A DNA stretch of 64,000 nt, taken from contig NZ_CP046908.1 of the NCBI RefSeq assembly GCF_009789575.1, forward strand, positions 1-64,000, read 5' to 3'. This stretch comes from Stappia indica. GTDB taxonomy: Bacteria > Pseudomonadota > Alphaproteobacteria > Rhizobiales > Stappiaceae. The position numbers and the translations under genes were made by a program. The notes below the pieces were generated by a model. The model saw nothing but the letters and a program-made list of their open reading frames with translations. It made no database searches and was not told the DNA's origin. This document shows positions 35,967-43,867 of this stretch, in pieces; position 1 is the first letter of the stretch, and each line of letters starts with the position of its first letter.

Positions 35967-36127
35967 AGGCGTTCCTGAGCGCAATCCTGGCGCTCGCGGT
36001 GATCGGGACGGGGGCCTGGGCCTATCTGACCCGCGAGCTCGATTATTCGTCGGCCTCGGTCTACTCGTCCCACACTCCGGGTGCGGTCCGGCTGTCCCCC
36101 GATTCCGGCAAGCGACCGGGCGAATGA
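35963..36127 (+). CDS. 54-residue single-pass membrane protein, coupled to WD40-cytochrome c and protease genes
   Basis: Starts at ATG 35963 inside the stop of the WD40-cytochrome gene (ATGA) with AAGGAGAACAG just upstream, and ends in another ATGA shared with the protease gene. The product has one N-terminal hydrophobic helix (MKAFLSAILALAVIGTGAWA) and a short polar tail with TRELDYSSASVYSSHTPG and AVRLSP. The double stop/start overlap and good ribosome site make it a real gene although it is very short. It may anchor the cytochrome or the protease. I recognise no family. Confidence 0.75.
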   Translation: MKAFLSAILALAVIGTGAWAYLTRELDYSSASVYSSHTPGAVRLSPDSGKRPGE

Positions 36128-37044
36128 TCCGTTCGGCAGCGGCCGTCCTGGCGTTCCTGCTCGTTGGCGCGCCGACGGTTCTTGCCGAGACTGCTGGCGC
36201 CTCTGCGGCTCTGCGATCCGTCGTTGCGTTGTTGCCGGATTGGCCGGCGGACCAGCGGCGGACGGAGGAACCGGAGGGATCCGCCGTCGTCGTCGGCGAG
36301 GGCGGTTTGCTGCTGACCGCCGATCATGTGATAGGCGCGGCGAAAAGCGTTCGCATCCGCATTGGCGACGGCAGCGTCCACGCTGCCGAAATCGTACACC
36401 GTGACCCGGAAACCGATCTGGCTGTGCTGAGAGCGGGCATCGAATTGCCGGCCCTTGCGGCGGCGCGCGATCTTGAACCCGCCAGCCCCGTCTGTGCGCT
36501 CGGCAATGCCTTCGGTCTCGGCATCTCGGTGACGTGCGGCGTGGTCTCGGCGACCGGTCGAGGGGGCATCGGCTTCAACGCCGTGGAGGACTTCGTGCAG
36601 ACCGATGCCGCCGTCAATCCAGGCGCCTCCGGCGGGGCGCTGGTGGACGCGCAAGGGCGCCTTGTCGGCATCCTCTCGGCGATCTACACGAAGTCCGGCG
36701 ACGGCGATATCGGTGTGAACTTTGCCGTCTCCTGGGCGTTGGCCGGCAGGGTTCTCGAGGCTGTCCGGGAGGGGCGCTCGCCGCGACGTGCGCTCGGGGC
36801 AAGCCTGCGGCCGACGCCCCCCGGTCCGCTGGCGGCCGGCCTTCAGGTGCTTTCGGTTCGCGAAGGAAGCCCTGCGGCGCGAGCGGGGCTGCAGACCGGC
36901 GATGTGATCCTTGCGGTGGACGGCTGGCCTGTTGCGAGTGTCGCACTGCTGCGCGGGCGGCTGGAGCGAGGCGACGCGACCGGCATCGTGACCTTGCGCC
37001 GGGGTGAATCGATTTCTGAAGCGGAGCTCGATCTCTCCGATTGA
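36124..37044 (+). CDS. Periplasmic HtrA/DegP-like serine protease with one PDZ domain
   Basis: A 306-residue exported protein: signal peptide (about 1-21), a trypsin-like domain with triad His68 (TADHVIG), Asp98 (ETDLAVL) and Ser169, and one PDZ domain (about 215-300, with VREGSPAARAGLQTGDVILAV). The serine motif is GASGGAL; most relatives have GNSGG, so the oxyanion loop is slightly altered. It overlaps the 54-residue gene by four bases and is probably last of the FDH operon. Whether it processes or checks the exported FDH parts is not known. Confidence 0.87.
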   Translation: MIRSAAAVLAFLLVGAPTVLAETAGASAALRSVVALLPDWPADQRRTEEPEGSAVVVGEGGLLLTADHVIGAAKSVRIRIGDGSVHAAEIVHRDPETDLAVLRAGIELPALAAARDLEPASPVCALGNAFGLGISVTCGVVSATGRGGIGFNAVEDFVQTDAAVNPGASGGALVDAQGRLVGILSAIYTKSGDGDIGVNFAVSWALAGRVLEAVREGRSPRRALGASLRPTPPGPLAAGLQVLSVREGSPAARAGLQTGDVILAVDGWPVASVALLRGRLERGDATGIVTLRRGESISEAELDLSD

Positions 37045-37136
37045 TCAGTCACTTGTGGCCGCTTCCGGATTCATTTTCCGAATATTATCCTGCAGCCACC
37101 ATCCGGTTAGGCTGCTGCATCGAAAGGACAGGTCTC

Positions 37137-37328
37137 ATGAACGACGAAACCTTCAACATGTCCCTCAGGAAGTTCCTCAAGCAGGTCGGCGTGACCTCGC
37201 AACAGGCTCTGGAGACTCATGTTCGCACCAGCGGACTGACCGACGGCACGCTCACGGCGAAGGTCGTGTTGACGCTGGAGGGCCAGGAGTTCGAGCATGT
37301 GGTCACGGGCAAGATCGACCTGGGCTGA
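37137..37328 (+). CDS. DUF6494 family small protein
   Basis: A 63-residue soluble protein with FNMSLRKFLKQVGVTSQQALE, then LTAKVVLTLEGQEFEHVVTGKIDL. I assign it to DUF6494, which is found beside formate dehydrogenase in alphaproteobacteria and has no known function. The ATG at 37137 follows AAAGGACAG. It begins the group of cytoplasmic FDH accessory genes. Confidence 0.78.
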   Translation: MNDETFNMSLRKFLKQVGVTSQQALETHVRTSGLTDGTLTAKVVLTLEGQEFEHVVTGKIDLG

Positions 37329-37386
37329 GCCATCCTCGCACGCCCTGGGCGTTGCCGGATTCAACTTTTGAAGGAACACAGTCATC

Positions 37387-38202
37387 TTGCCGGAAAATAA
37401 CGTCAACGAGCTCCCGGAGCCGGTTTTCCCGCCGTTGCTGAAGGGGCACAGGCTGGATGGTGGCGATCATCCCTTCGAGGCTGCTGTGGCGGGTGCAGAA
37501 GCAGGCCACTATTCGGCTGGAGATCTGCTGTGGTCGTCCGATCCGGCGCATGTCCGCATCGCGCTGGTGCTGGAGCCTGAGGTGGAGCCGGCGCGCGGGG
37601 TCGAGATGTTGTTCCTCGCCATGGTCGCGGCGACGGATGCGATCGGCGCGCTGATCCCGCCGGAAATCGCCCTGACCTACGAATGGCCGGCCGTGCTGCG
37701 CGCCAACGGGGCAAGGGTGGGCCGGGCCCGGTTCGCGCAGGCGAGCGAAACCGGCGAGGACGGCGCACCGCTCTGGCTGGTGGTCGGCATCGAGGTGCGC
37801 CTTGCTCCCGTCGACGGAGCGATGGAACCGGGCGAGATGCCGCATCTCACCAGCCTTGCCGACGAGGGCGGGGCGGAGCTGGAGCATCGGCTTGCCATCG
37901 AATCCCTGTCGCGACATCTGCTCACCTGGATCCATTCCTGGGACGTCGACGGCTTCGCGCCGGTTCTGGACAACTGGCTGTTCCGCGCCGATGGCTATAG
38001 GGAAGAGATCGTGCTACCCGGACCGGAGGGCGAGCAACGCGGCGTGTTCCTGGGGATCGACGAGACCGGCGGCCTTTTGCTGAAGCCAGCCGACGGGGTC
38101 TCTGCGGTCGCGCTTTCGCTCGGCGAGCACCTGGCGCATCTCGACCGGCGCGACAGCGAGGATGCCACCTTGGCGCTGCACAACAGGGGAATTGACCAAT
38201 GA
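37387..38202 (+). CDS. Biotin/lipoate-ligase-like protein with DUF4444-type C-terminus, ligase motif lost
   Basis: A 271-residue protein starting at TTG 37387 after GAAGGAAC. The N-terminal part has the layout of a biotin/lipoate ligase (LVLEPEVEPARGVEMLFLAMVAATDAIG and LTYEWPAVLRANGARVGRARF, matching the KWPND and lysine strand). The GRGRRG adenylate loop is replaced by AGDLLWSSDP and no lysine stands at the catalytic place. The C-terminal half (SWDVDGFAPVLDNWLFR, FLGIDETGGLLL) is DUF4444-like. Probably not an active biotin ligase; a role in FDH maturation is inferred from its neighbours. It overlaps the DUF6505 gene. Confidence 0.75.
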   Translation: MPENNVNELPEPVFPPLLKGHRLDGGDHPFEAAVAGAEAGHYSAGDLLWSSDPAHVRIALVLEPEVEPARGVEMLFLAMVAATDAIGALIPPEIALTYEWPAVLRANGARVGRARFAQASETGEDGAPLWLVVGIEVRLAPVDGAMEPGEMPHLTSLADEGGAELEHRLAIESLSRHLLTWIHSWDVDGFAPVLDNWLFRADGYREEIVLPGPEGEQRGVFLGIDETGGLLLKPADGVSAVALSLGEHLAHLDRRDSEDATLALHNRGIDQ

Positions 38203-38687
38203 CGCGGCTGCTCAAGGCGATCCGGCTCGATGTATCGGACACGAAAGTGTTTCCGCTCGCGGCGGAAGCGGGAGACTGGGTCATCCCCGGCACGTTCGCC
38301 TTTCGCGCCTATACCGACGAGGGCCTGACTGGAAAGCTGCGCCAGGCGTTCGTCTCCGGCTTCCTGTCGCTGGAGAACTTCGGCTGGACGACACTTGCGA
38401 CCCCGGCCGAAATCTCCGACGAGGAGCGGGAGAGGCTGCTGGAAAGGCTCTGCGAGCACTTCGTCGAAGAGCATGGCGCCCCCTCCATGGAGGCGGCGCG
38501 CCCCGTTGCCGAGGCGGAACTCAATGACACGGCGGAGATTGCAGCGGAGCTCGACCTCAACGCATTGCTGGCGATCAGCCGGGAGATCGACGAGGGCGAC
38601 GGAACGATCCGCGAGAGCTTCCATCTTGTGACGCCCCCTGGCGATGCGCCCCACGCCCGCATCTGGGACGTGACCGAGGACGACTGA
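38199..38687 (+). CDS. DUF6505 family protein
   Basis: A 162-residue soluble, acidic protein (LLKAIRLDVSDTKVFPLAAEAGDWVIPG, then AFVSGFLSLENFGWTTLATPAEIS). I place it in DUF6505, a family that accompanies FDH accessory genes. ATG at 38199 overlaps the upstream stop (ATGA), and its own stop overlaps the next start, so translation is coupled on both sides. No motif suggests a reaction. Confidence 0.75.
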   Translation: MTRLLKAIRLDVSDTKVFPLAAEAGDWVIPGTFAFRAYTDEGLTGKLRQAFVSGFLSLENFGWTTLATPAEISDEERERLLERLCEHFVEEHGAPSMEAARPVAEAELNDTAEIAAELDLNALLAISREIDEGDGTIRESFHLVTPPGDAPHARIWDVTEDD

Positions 38688-39700
38688 TGCCGCAATTCTG
38701 GAAATCGTCAGGGGCGCACCTGTTGAGCCGCGATGCGAGCGGCTATCTCGAAGTGACGCCGGACTTCCTTCGAGCTTATTTCACCCGGCCGGAGATCCAT
38801 CCCGTCGAGGAGTCCTGCGAGGCCGAGCATCGCCTGTTCGAGACGCTGATGACCGATCCCTTCGCCGCGGTCGGCGAAAGCGATCTTGCGGCCATCGCCG
38901 ATCCGGATGCGGCCGACAACTACCGCGTTGTCCTGCGCTTCCGGGACCATCTGGTCACGCATGGCAGCCTGGAAGGAGGCTATGCGGCCCTTTTCAAGGG
39001 CACTGGCATCGACATTCCGCCGATGTTCATCGATCAGCTCGTGCACCTGATCACCCATAACGTCCTGCGCAAGGTGGCGGACCCGTTGCGCGTGCGCGCC
39101 GGCGAGCTCCTGTTCCGGGAGCAGGCCGTGACCACCGCGGAAGGGCAGCTGATGCTGGCCGATGCCGAGATGGTGGAGACCTATTCGCGCACCGGGGGGC
39201 TCGGTGGTCTCGGTGCGCTGCTGGCGGAAGCCGGCACGCCCATGCCGTCGGTCTCGCTGGACGTGCTCACCGAGGAAAATGCCTCGATCTACTGGGACCG
39301 GTCGGACCGCTTCGACACGGCCATCGATTTTCGCTTTACCGAGCCTGCGCTGGACGCCTTCGCCAGGGTGCTGGAGAGCTGGATCGGCCACTTCCACGGG
39401 GTATCCGTGCGCATCCAGCCGCAACAGTCGATCCGCGACGAGCGCTGGTCCTGGCATGTCGGGCTCGATGCGGAGGCGACCCGCATCCTCAATGCCCTCT
39501 ACGAGGGGCGGCAGGTCGGGGAGGCGGATCTGGGGCGCATCGTCGCCCTGTTCCGCATGGATTTCGACAATCGGGGCGATGCCATCGAGAGCATGCGCGG
39601 TAAGCCGGTCTGGTTGGGGCTGGCGATGGGCGCGGACAATATCGTGCGCATGAAACCCCAGAACCTGTTGACAAACCTGCCCGTTCGGCCTCGAAACTGA
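38687..39700 (+). CDS. DUF6352 family protein
   Basis: A 337-residue soluble protein beginning FWKSSGAHLLSRDASGYLEV, with RPEIHPVEESC and later IDQLVHLITHNVLR and EQAVTTAEGQLMLADAE. The middle part has SVSLDVLTEENASIYWDRSDRFDTA. These fit DUF6352, another uncharacterised family linked to formate dehydrogenase. It starts one base into the DUF6505 stop. It is the last of the first accessory block; a transporter gene of another kind follows 44 bases later. Confidence 0.77.
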   Translation: MPQFWKSSGAHLLSRDASGYLEVTPDFLRAYFTRPEIHPVEESCEAEHRLFETLMTDPFAAVGESDLAAIADPDAADNYRVVLRFRDHLVTHGSLEGGYAALFKGTGIDIPPMFIDQLVHLITHNVLRKVADPLRVRAGELLFREQAVTTAEGQLMLADAEMVETYSRTGGLGGLGALLAEAGTPMPSVSLDVLTEENASIYWDRSDRFDTAIDFRFTEPALDAFARVLESWIGHFHGVSVRIQPQQSIRDERWSWHVGLDAEATRILNALYEGRQVGEADLGRIVALFRMDFDNRGDAIESMRGKPVWLGLAMGADNIVRMKPQNLLTNLPVRPRN

Positions 39701-39744
39701 ACGTCCCGCCCGCGGCCCCTGTCCGCAAGCAATCGGACATCGCC

Positions 39745-40647
39745 ATGTTCACCTCCGAAAACGGCCGCGCCATCCTGTTCATGATGCTGGCCATGGCCGG
39801 TTTCATCGTGAACGACAGCTTCGTCAAGCTGGTCTCCGAGCGCCTGCCGCTTGGCGAGATCATGTTCGTGCGCGGCGTGATGGCGCTGGTGCTGGTGTTG
39901 GGGCTCGGCGTGATCAACGGCGAGGTGAGGCGGTTTCACCTGCTGGCGAGCCGGCTGGTCGGACAGCGCGTCTTTGCCGAGGTGACTGCGACGGTGCTGT
40001 ACCTGACGGCGCTCTTCAACATGGAGATCGCCAACGCCACCGCGATCCTCCAGGCGTTGCCGCTGCTGGTGACGGCAGGTGCGGCAATGTTCCTGGGCGC
40101 GCCGGTCGGCTGGCGGCGCTGGACGGCCATCACGGTCGGCTTCAGCGGCGTCCTTCTGATCGTGCGTCCGGGCATGGAGGGGTTCAACGCCTGGGCGCTG
40201 ATGGCTCTCGCCGGAGTGCTCTTCATGGCCTTGCGCGACCTCACGACCAGCGTGCTGCCGAAGAACGTCCCGACGCTCGGCGTCACCTTCGCCACTCTTG
40301 TCGGGGTCACCGTCACGGGGCTTGCGCTCTCCCTTGGCGAAGAGTGGACGATGCCGTCGCTTCTGGACCTGACATTCCTTGCCGCGGCCGCCTGTTTCAT
40401 CCTGATCGGCTTCGTCTGCATCATCAACGCGATGCGCATCGGCGACATCTCGCTGGTCGCCCCGTTCCGCTATTCGATCATCGTCTGGGCGATCATCATC
40501 GGCTATTTCGTGTGGGGTGACGTCCCCGACCTGCCGACACTCGCCGGAATCGCCATCGTCGTTGCCACGGGGCTCTACAGCCTGATGCGTGAACGCAAGA
40601 AACTGAACGAGGCCGGACCTGCCGCTACGGCCGACTTGCCTCGATGA
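39745..40647 (+). CDS. DMT-superfamily (EamA) transporter
   Basis: A 300-residue protein with ten hydrophobic helices in two EamA repeats (about 8-135 and 150-285). Landmarks are IVNDSFVKLVSERLPLGEIMFVRG, NATAILQALPLLVTA and ISLVAPFRYSIIVWAIIIGY. Members export amino acids, nucleosides or other metabolites; the substrate is not evident. No clear ribosome site precedes the ATG. It does not belong to the FDH set by family and appears inserted in it. Confidence 0.87.
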   Translation: MFTSENGRAILFMMLAMAGFIVNDSFVKLVSERLPLGEIMFVRGVMALVLVLGLGVINGEVRRFHLLASRLVGQRVFAEVTATVLYLTALFNMEIANATAILQALPLLVTAGAAMFLGAPVGWRRWTAITVGFSGVLLIVRPGMEGFNAWALMALAGVLFMALRDLTTSVLPKNVPTLGVTFATLVGVTVTGLALSLGEEWTMPSLLDLTFLAAAACFILIGFVCIINAMRIGDISLVAPFRYSIIVWAIIIGYFVWGDVPDLPTLAGIAIVVATGLYSLMRERKKLNEAGPAATADLPR

Positions 40648-40704
40648 GCGGCAGGTCTCGCCAAGGCTTGCCAACGTGCCGTCGCACGCCATAAAGCAGA
40701 TCGT

Positions 40705-41928
40705 ATGACAAATTCCCTCCCTTCGGCAGTGCCGGAGCGGCGCCCCACAATCGCGCTCCTTGTTGCCGTCTCCGCCGTCAATCCCCTGGCTCTCAATATC
40801 TACCTGCCGTCGATGCCGACGCTGGTGGATATCTTCGATACGACCGCCGGCATGGTGCAGCTGACGCTGTCGCTCTACCTGGCGGCCGTGGCGATCGCCC
40901 AGATCGGCATCGGCCCGCTCTCGGACCGGCACGGGCGGCGCCCGGTGCTGATGTGGGGCCTCGGCATCTTCATCGTCGGCAGCGTCGTCTGCGTACTGGC
41001 CGACACCATCGAGACGATGCTGATCGGCCGTGTGCTGCAGGCGGCCGGCGGTTGCGCGGGCATCGTGCTGGGGCGCGCCATCGTGCGCGACCTGTTCGAC
41101 CGCAGCCAGGCGGCCAGCATGATCGGCTACGTCACGATGGGGCTGGCGGTGGCCCCGATGATCGGGCCGGCCATCGGCGGTGCGCTGGACGAGAATTTCG
41201 GCTGGGGCACCAGTTCCTACCTGATGGTGGTTCTCGGCATCATCGTCTTCATCTGGGCCTGGTTCGAACTGCACGAGACCAACCACAACCGCGCCGCCGC
41301 CGGCGGCGGATTGCGCGGGCTGGTGCGCAGCTACGGTGTGCTTGCCCGTTCGCCGCTGTTCGTCAGTTACGCGCTGACCTCGGCCTTCACGTCCGCCGTG
41401 TTCTTCTCCTTCCTCGGCGGAGCGCCCTTCATCGCGGCGAAGCTCATGAACATGACGCCCTCCACCTACGGGCTCTATTTCATGATGGTCGCGGCGGGCT
41501 ATATCGTCGGCAACTGGACGTCCGGGCGTTTTTCCGCACGGATCGGCATCGGCCGGATGATCAACGGCGGCAACATCATCCTCAGCCTTGCGGTGATCGC
41601 CATTGCCGTCGCCTTCGGGATGGGGCACGTGCATCCGATGTCGCTGTTCGGCCCGATGTTCGTCGTCGGCGTCGGAAACGGCATGTCGCTGCCCAACGCC
41701 ATTGCCGGTGCCGTCAGTGTCCGGCCGGATCTTGCCGGCGCCGCTTCGGGCTTCACGGGCAGCATGCAGATCGGCGCCGGTGCGATCACCTCGGCACTGG
41801 TCGGCTGGCTGCTGACGGGGGTTCTCTGGCCGGGCACCATCTGGCCGCTGGTTCTCGTCATGGCCGTCAGCTGCTGCGTGGCCGTCGCATCCGGCGTTGC
41901 GGCAAGGCTGCTTGAAGCGGCGGAATAG
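40705..41928 (+). CDS. Bcr/CflA-type MFS multidrug efflux transporter
   Basis: A 407-residue MFS transporter with twelve predicted helices. It has LNIYLPSMPTL at the first helix, the loop motif GPLSDRHGRRPVLMWGL and, in helix 5, AVAPMIGPAIGG, which is typical for drug/proton antiporters of the Bcr/CflA group (chloramphenicol, bicyclomycin, sulfonamide type). The actual substrate is unknown. It lies 57 bases after the EamA gene on the same strand. Confidence 0.88.
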   Translation: MTNSLPSAVPERRPTIALLVAVSAVNPLALNIYLPSMPTLVDIFDTTAGMVQLTLSLYLAAVAIAQIGIGPLSDRHGRRPVLMWGLGIFIVGSVVCVLADTIETMLIGRVLQAAGGCAGIVLGRAIVRDLFDRSQAASMIGYVTMGLAVAPMIGPAIGGALDENFGWGTSSYLMVVLGIIVFIWAWFELHETNHNRAAAGGGLRGLVRSYGVLARSPLFVSYALTSAFTSAVFFSFLGGAPFIAAKLMNMTPSTYGLYFMMVAAGYIVGNWTSGRFSARIGIGRMINGGNIILSLAVIAIAVAFGMGHVHPMSLFGPMFVVGVGNGMSLPNAIAGAVSVRPDLAGAASGFTGSMQIGAGAITSALVGWLLTGVLWPGTIWPLVLVMAVSCCVAVASGVAARLLEAAE

Positions 41929-42039
41929 GCAAGCCGTGCGGCAGGCGGTATCGTCTTTGCCTGTTCGCCGCTTGTCGGCGCCGCGCATTGCACCAGTTAC
42001 CGGCAGTTCGTGAAGCCGAAAGCCACACGAGGTCCTGCA

Positions 42040-43458
42040 ATGTCGAGAAGGTCCGGGCCGTCGCGCCGTTTGCTGATTCAGTCTGCGCTCGCCGCGGGCG
42101 CCTTGCCGTTTCTGCCTCGTGTCTCCCTGGCGGGCACATCCGGCCCGACCACTTTGGTGGCAAGGCCGGGCACGGCATCGCTTTGGGAAGAGGGCGGTCC
42201 GCTCGCCGAGATCTGGGGCTATGACGGCGGCGTGCCCGGGCCGGTTCTTCGGATGCGGCAGGGAGAAACCTTGCGCGTGAACTTTCGAAACGAGCTCGAC
42301 CAGCCCTCGACCATCCATTGGCACGGCATCCGGATCGACAATGCCTATGACGGCGTTGCCGGCCTGACGCAGGAACCGGTCGCGCCCGGCGAGACGTTCG
42401 AATATCTCGTAAAGGCACCGGACGCGGGCACCTTCTGGTACCACCCGCACAACCGCAGCTGGGAGCAGATGGCGCGCGGCCTCTATGGCGTTCTCATCGT
42501 GGAGGAGCAGGACCCCGTCGCCGTCGACCGCGATCTCGTCATGGCCTTCGACGACTGGCGGCTCAACGAGGCGCGGCAGATCGATGTGGCGAGCCTTGGC
42601 ATGCTGCACGACTGGGCCCATGCCGGCCGGCTCGGCAATGTGCTCACCGTCAACGGGCAGCCCTATCTGAAGCAGGTGGTCCGACCCGGCGAGCGATTGC
42701 GCCTGCGCATCCTCAACACGGCCAATGCACGCGTGCTCCAGCTTCGGTTCGCCGGCCTTTCGCCGGTCGTCCTGGCGCTGGATGGCCAGCCGGTGGAGCC
42801 TTATCCCCTGGCCGACGAGACGCTGGAGATCGCCCCGGCGCAGCGCTGCGATCTCATGGTCGACGTGCCGGGCGAGGCGGCTGTGTTCAAGGTCGAGGAA
42901 GTTTCCCGCGAGCCCTTTGCGGCGTGCGAGCTGCGCGCCGAAGGAAACCCGGTCGCCCGCGCAGATCCCTTGCCCGAGACCTTGCGGCTGCCGGCGAACC
43001 CGCTGACGACCGCGCTCGATCTCGATGACGCCCTGTCGGTCGATCTGCTGATGGAGGGCGGGGCGATGGGGCGCATGAGCGAAGCGATGCTGCATGGTGA
43101 GAAAAAGGGCATGCGCGATCTCGTGGAGGCAGGCAAGGTCTGGAGCTTCAACGGCATCGCCGGCAGCCATCACGACCCGGCGCTGTTTTCAGCCGGGCTT
43201 GGGCGCACGGTGCGCATGCCTATCGTCAACGACACGCGCTGGCCGCATGCGATCCACCTGCACGGCCACCACTTCCGGGTTCTCAACCGGAACGGCGCGC
43301 CGGTTGCACGGGAAGAGTGGCGCGACACGGTGCTGACCGCACCGGGCGAGCGTGTCGAAATTGCCTTCGTCGCGGACAATCCCGGCAAGTGGATGCTCCA
43401 CTGCCACATGCTCGAACATCAGGAAGCCGGCATGATGAGCTGGTTCGAGATAAGCTGA
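42040..43458 (+). CDS. TAT-exported multicopper oxidase
   Basis: A 472-residue periplasmic oxidase. The N-terminus has a twin-arginine signal (PSRRLLIQSALAAGALPFLP). Copper ligands are complete: HWHG (His93, His95), WYHPHNRS (His135, His137), IHLHGHHF and the C-terminal HCHMLEHQEAGMM, where the cysteine is the type 1 copper ligand and the last methionine its likely axial ligand. It resembles the FtsP/CueO/CumA group. No copper-resistance genes are adjacent. The ATG at 42040 follows GAGGTCCTGC; a GTG at 42010 is possible but has no ribosome site. Confidence 0.9.
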   Translation: MSRRSGPSRRLLIQSALAAGALPFLPRVSLAGTSGPTTLVARPGTASLWEEGGPLAEIWGYDGGVPGPVLRMRQGETLRVNFRNELDQPSTIHWHGIRIDNAYDGVAGLTQEPVAPGETFEYLVKAPDAGTFWYHPHNRSWEQMARGLYGVLIVEEQDPVAVDRDLVMAFDDWRLNEARQIDVASLGMLHDWAHAGRLGNVLTVNGQPYLKQVVRPGERLRLRILNTANARVLQLRFAGLSPVVLALDGQPVEPYPLADETLEIAPAQRCDLMVDVPGEAAVFKVEEVSREPFAACELRAEGNPVARADPLPETLRLPANPLTTALDLDDALSVDLLMEGGAMGRMSEAMLHGEKKGMRDLVEAGKVWSFNGIAGSHHDPALFSAGLGRTVRMPIVNDTRWPHAIHLHGHHFRVLNRNGAPVAREEWRDTVLTAPGERVEIAFVADNPGKWMLHCHMLEHQEAGMMSWFEIS

Positions 43459-43516
43459 CCCTCGCCGCAGGGCGGACAGGTCGAGGCCACACCAACAGGA
43501 GAGGAACGTTTCCCGC

Positions 43517-43819
43517 ATGGCCAACAGACAGGAACGGCGCGCAGGGCGCGCGTCAGGGACGCTCGACACGACCGGATTCCTGCAGGTCGCGGGAAAATTC
43601 ATCGACGTGGCGAACCGCGAGAACCGCAAGATCCCGGCGACCGACCTGCAGATGGCGTTTCTCTGGGCTGCCGCACGCTACAACGCGCATGTGGCGAAGA
43701 CCGTAATCGGGGTCGAGGATCACGAGGAGTTCGTAACCCGGATGGTCGAGAGCTATCGCGAGATGCTGCGCCAGAACCTCGCCGATCCGGAGCTGGATCC
43801 GCCAGCAGGAAGCGCTTGA
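43517..43819 (+). CDS. DUF5076 family protein
   Basis: A 100-residue soluble protein with FIDVANRENRKIPATDLQMA and LWAAARYNAHVAKTV, which I assign to DUF5076. Function unknown; the family often lies near formate dehydrogenase genes. The ATG at 43517 follows GAGAGGAACG. It converges with the 4Fe-4S protein gene across a hairpin. Confidence 0.72.
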   Translation: MANRQERRAGRASGTLDTTGFLQVAGKFIDVANRENRKIPATDLQMAFLWAAARYNAHVAKTVIGVEDHEEFVTRMVESYREMLRQNLADPELDPPAGSA

Positions 43820-43832
43820 GGTAGATCGGGTG

Positions 43833-43861
43833 AAAACCGGTCGCCGCCGGGCGGCGACCGG
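43833..43861 (-). terminator. Rho-independent terminator of the 4Fe-4S protein gene
   Basis: A perfect 11-bp stem CCGGTCGCCGC / GCGGCGACCGG with a 3-base loop; on the minus strand it is followed by TTTT. It begins six bases past the stop at 43868 and lies between the convergent genes. Confidence 0.8.
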
Positions 43862-43867
43862 CCAATA

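Noticed and set aside
37387-38202. Active biotin ligase (BirA)
   Set aside because: The adenylate-binding GRGRRG motif and catalytic lysine are not present, and there is no DNA-binding domain.
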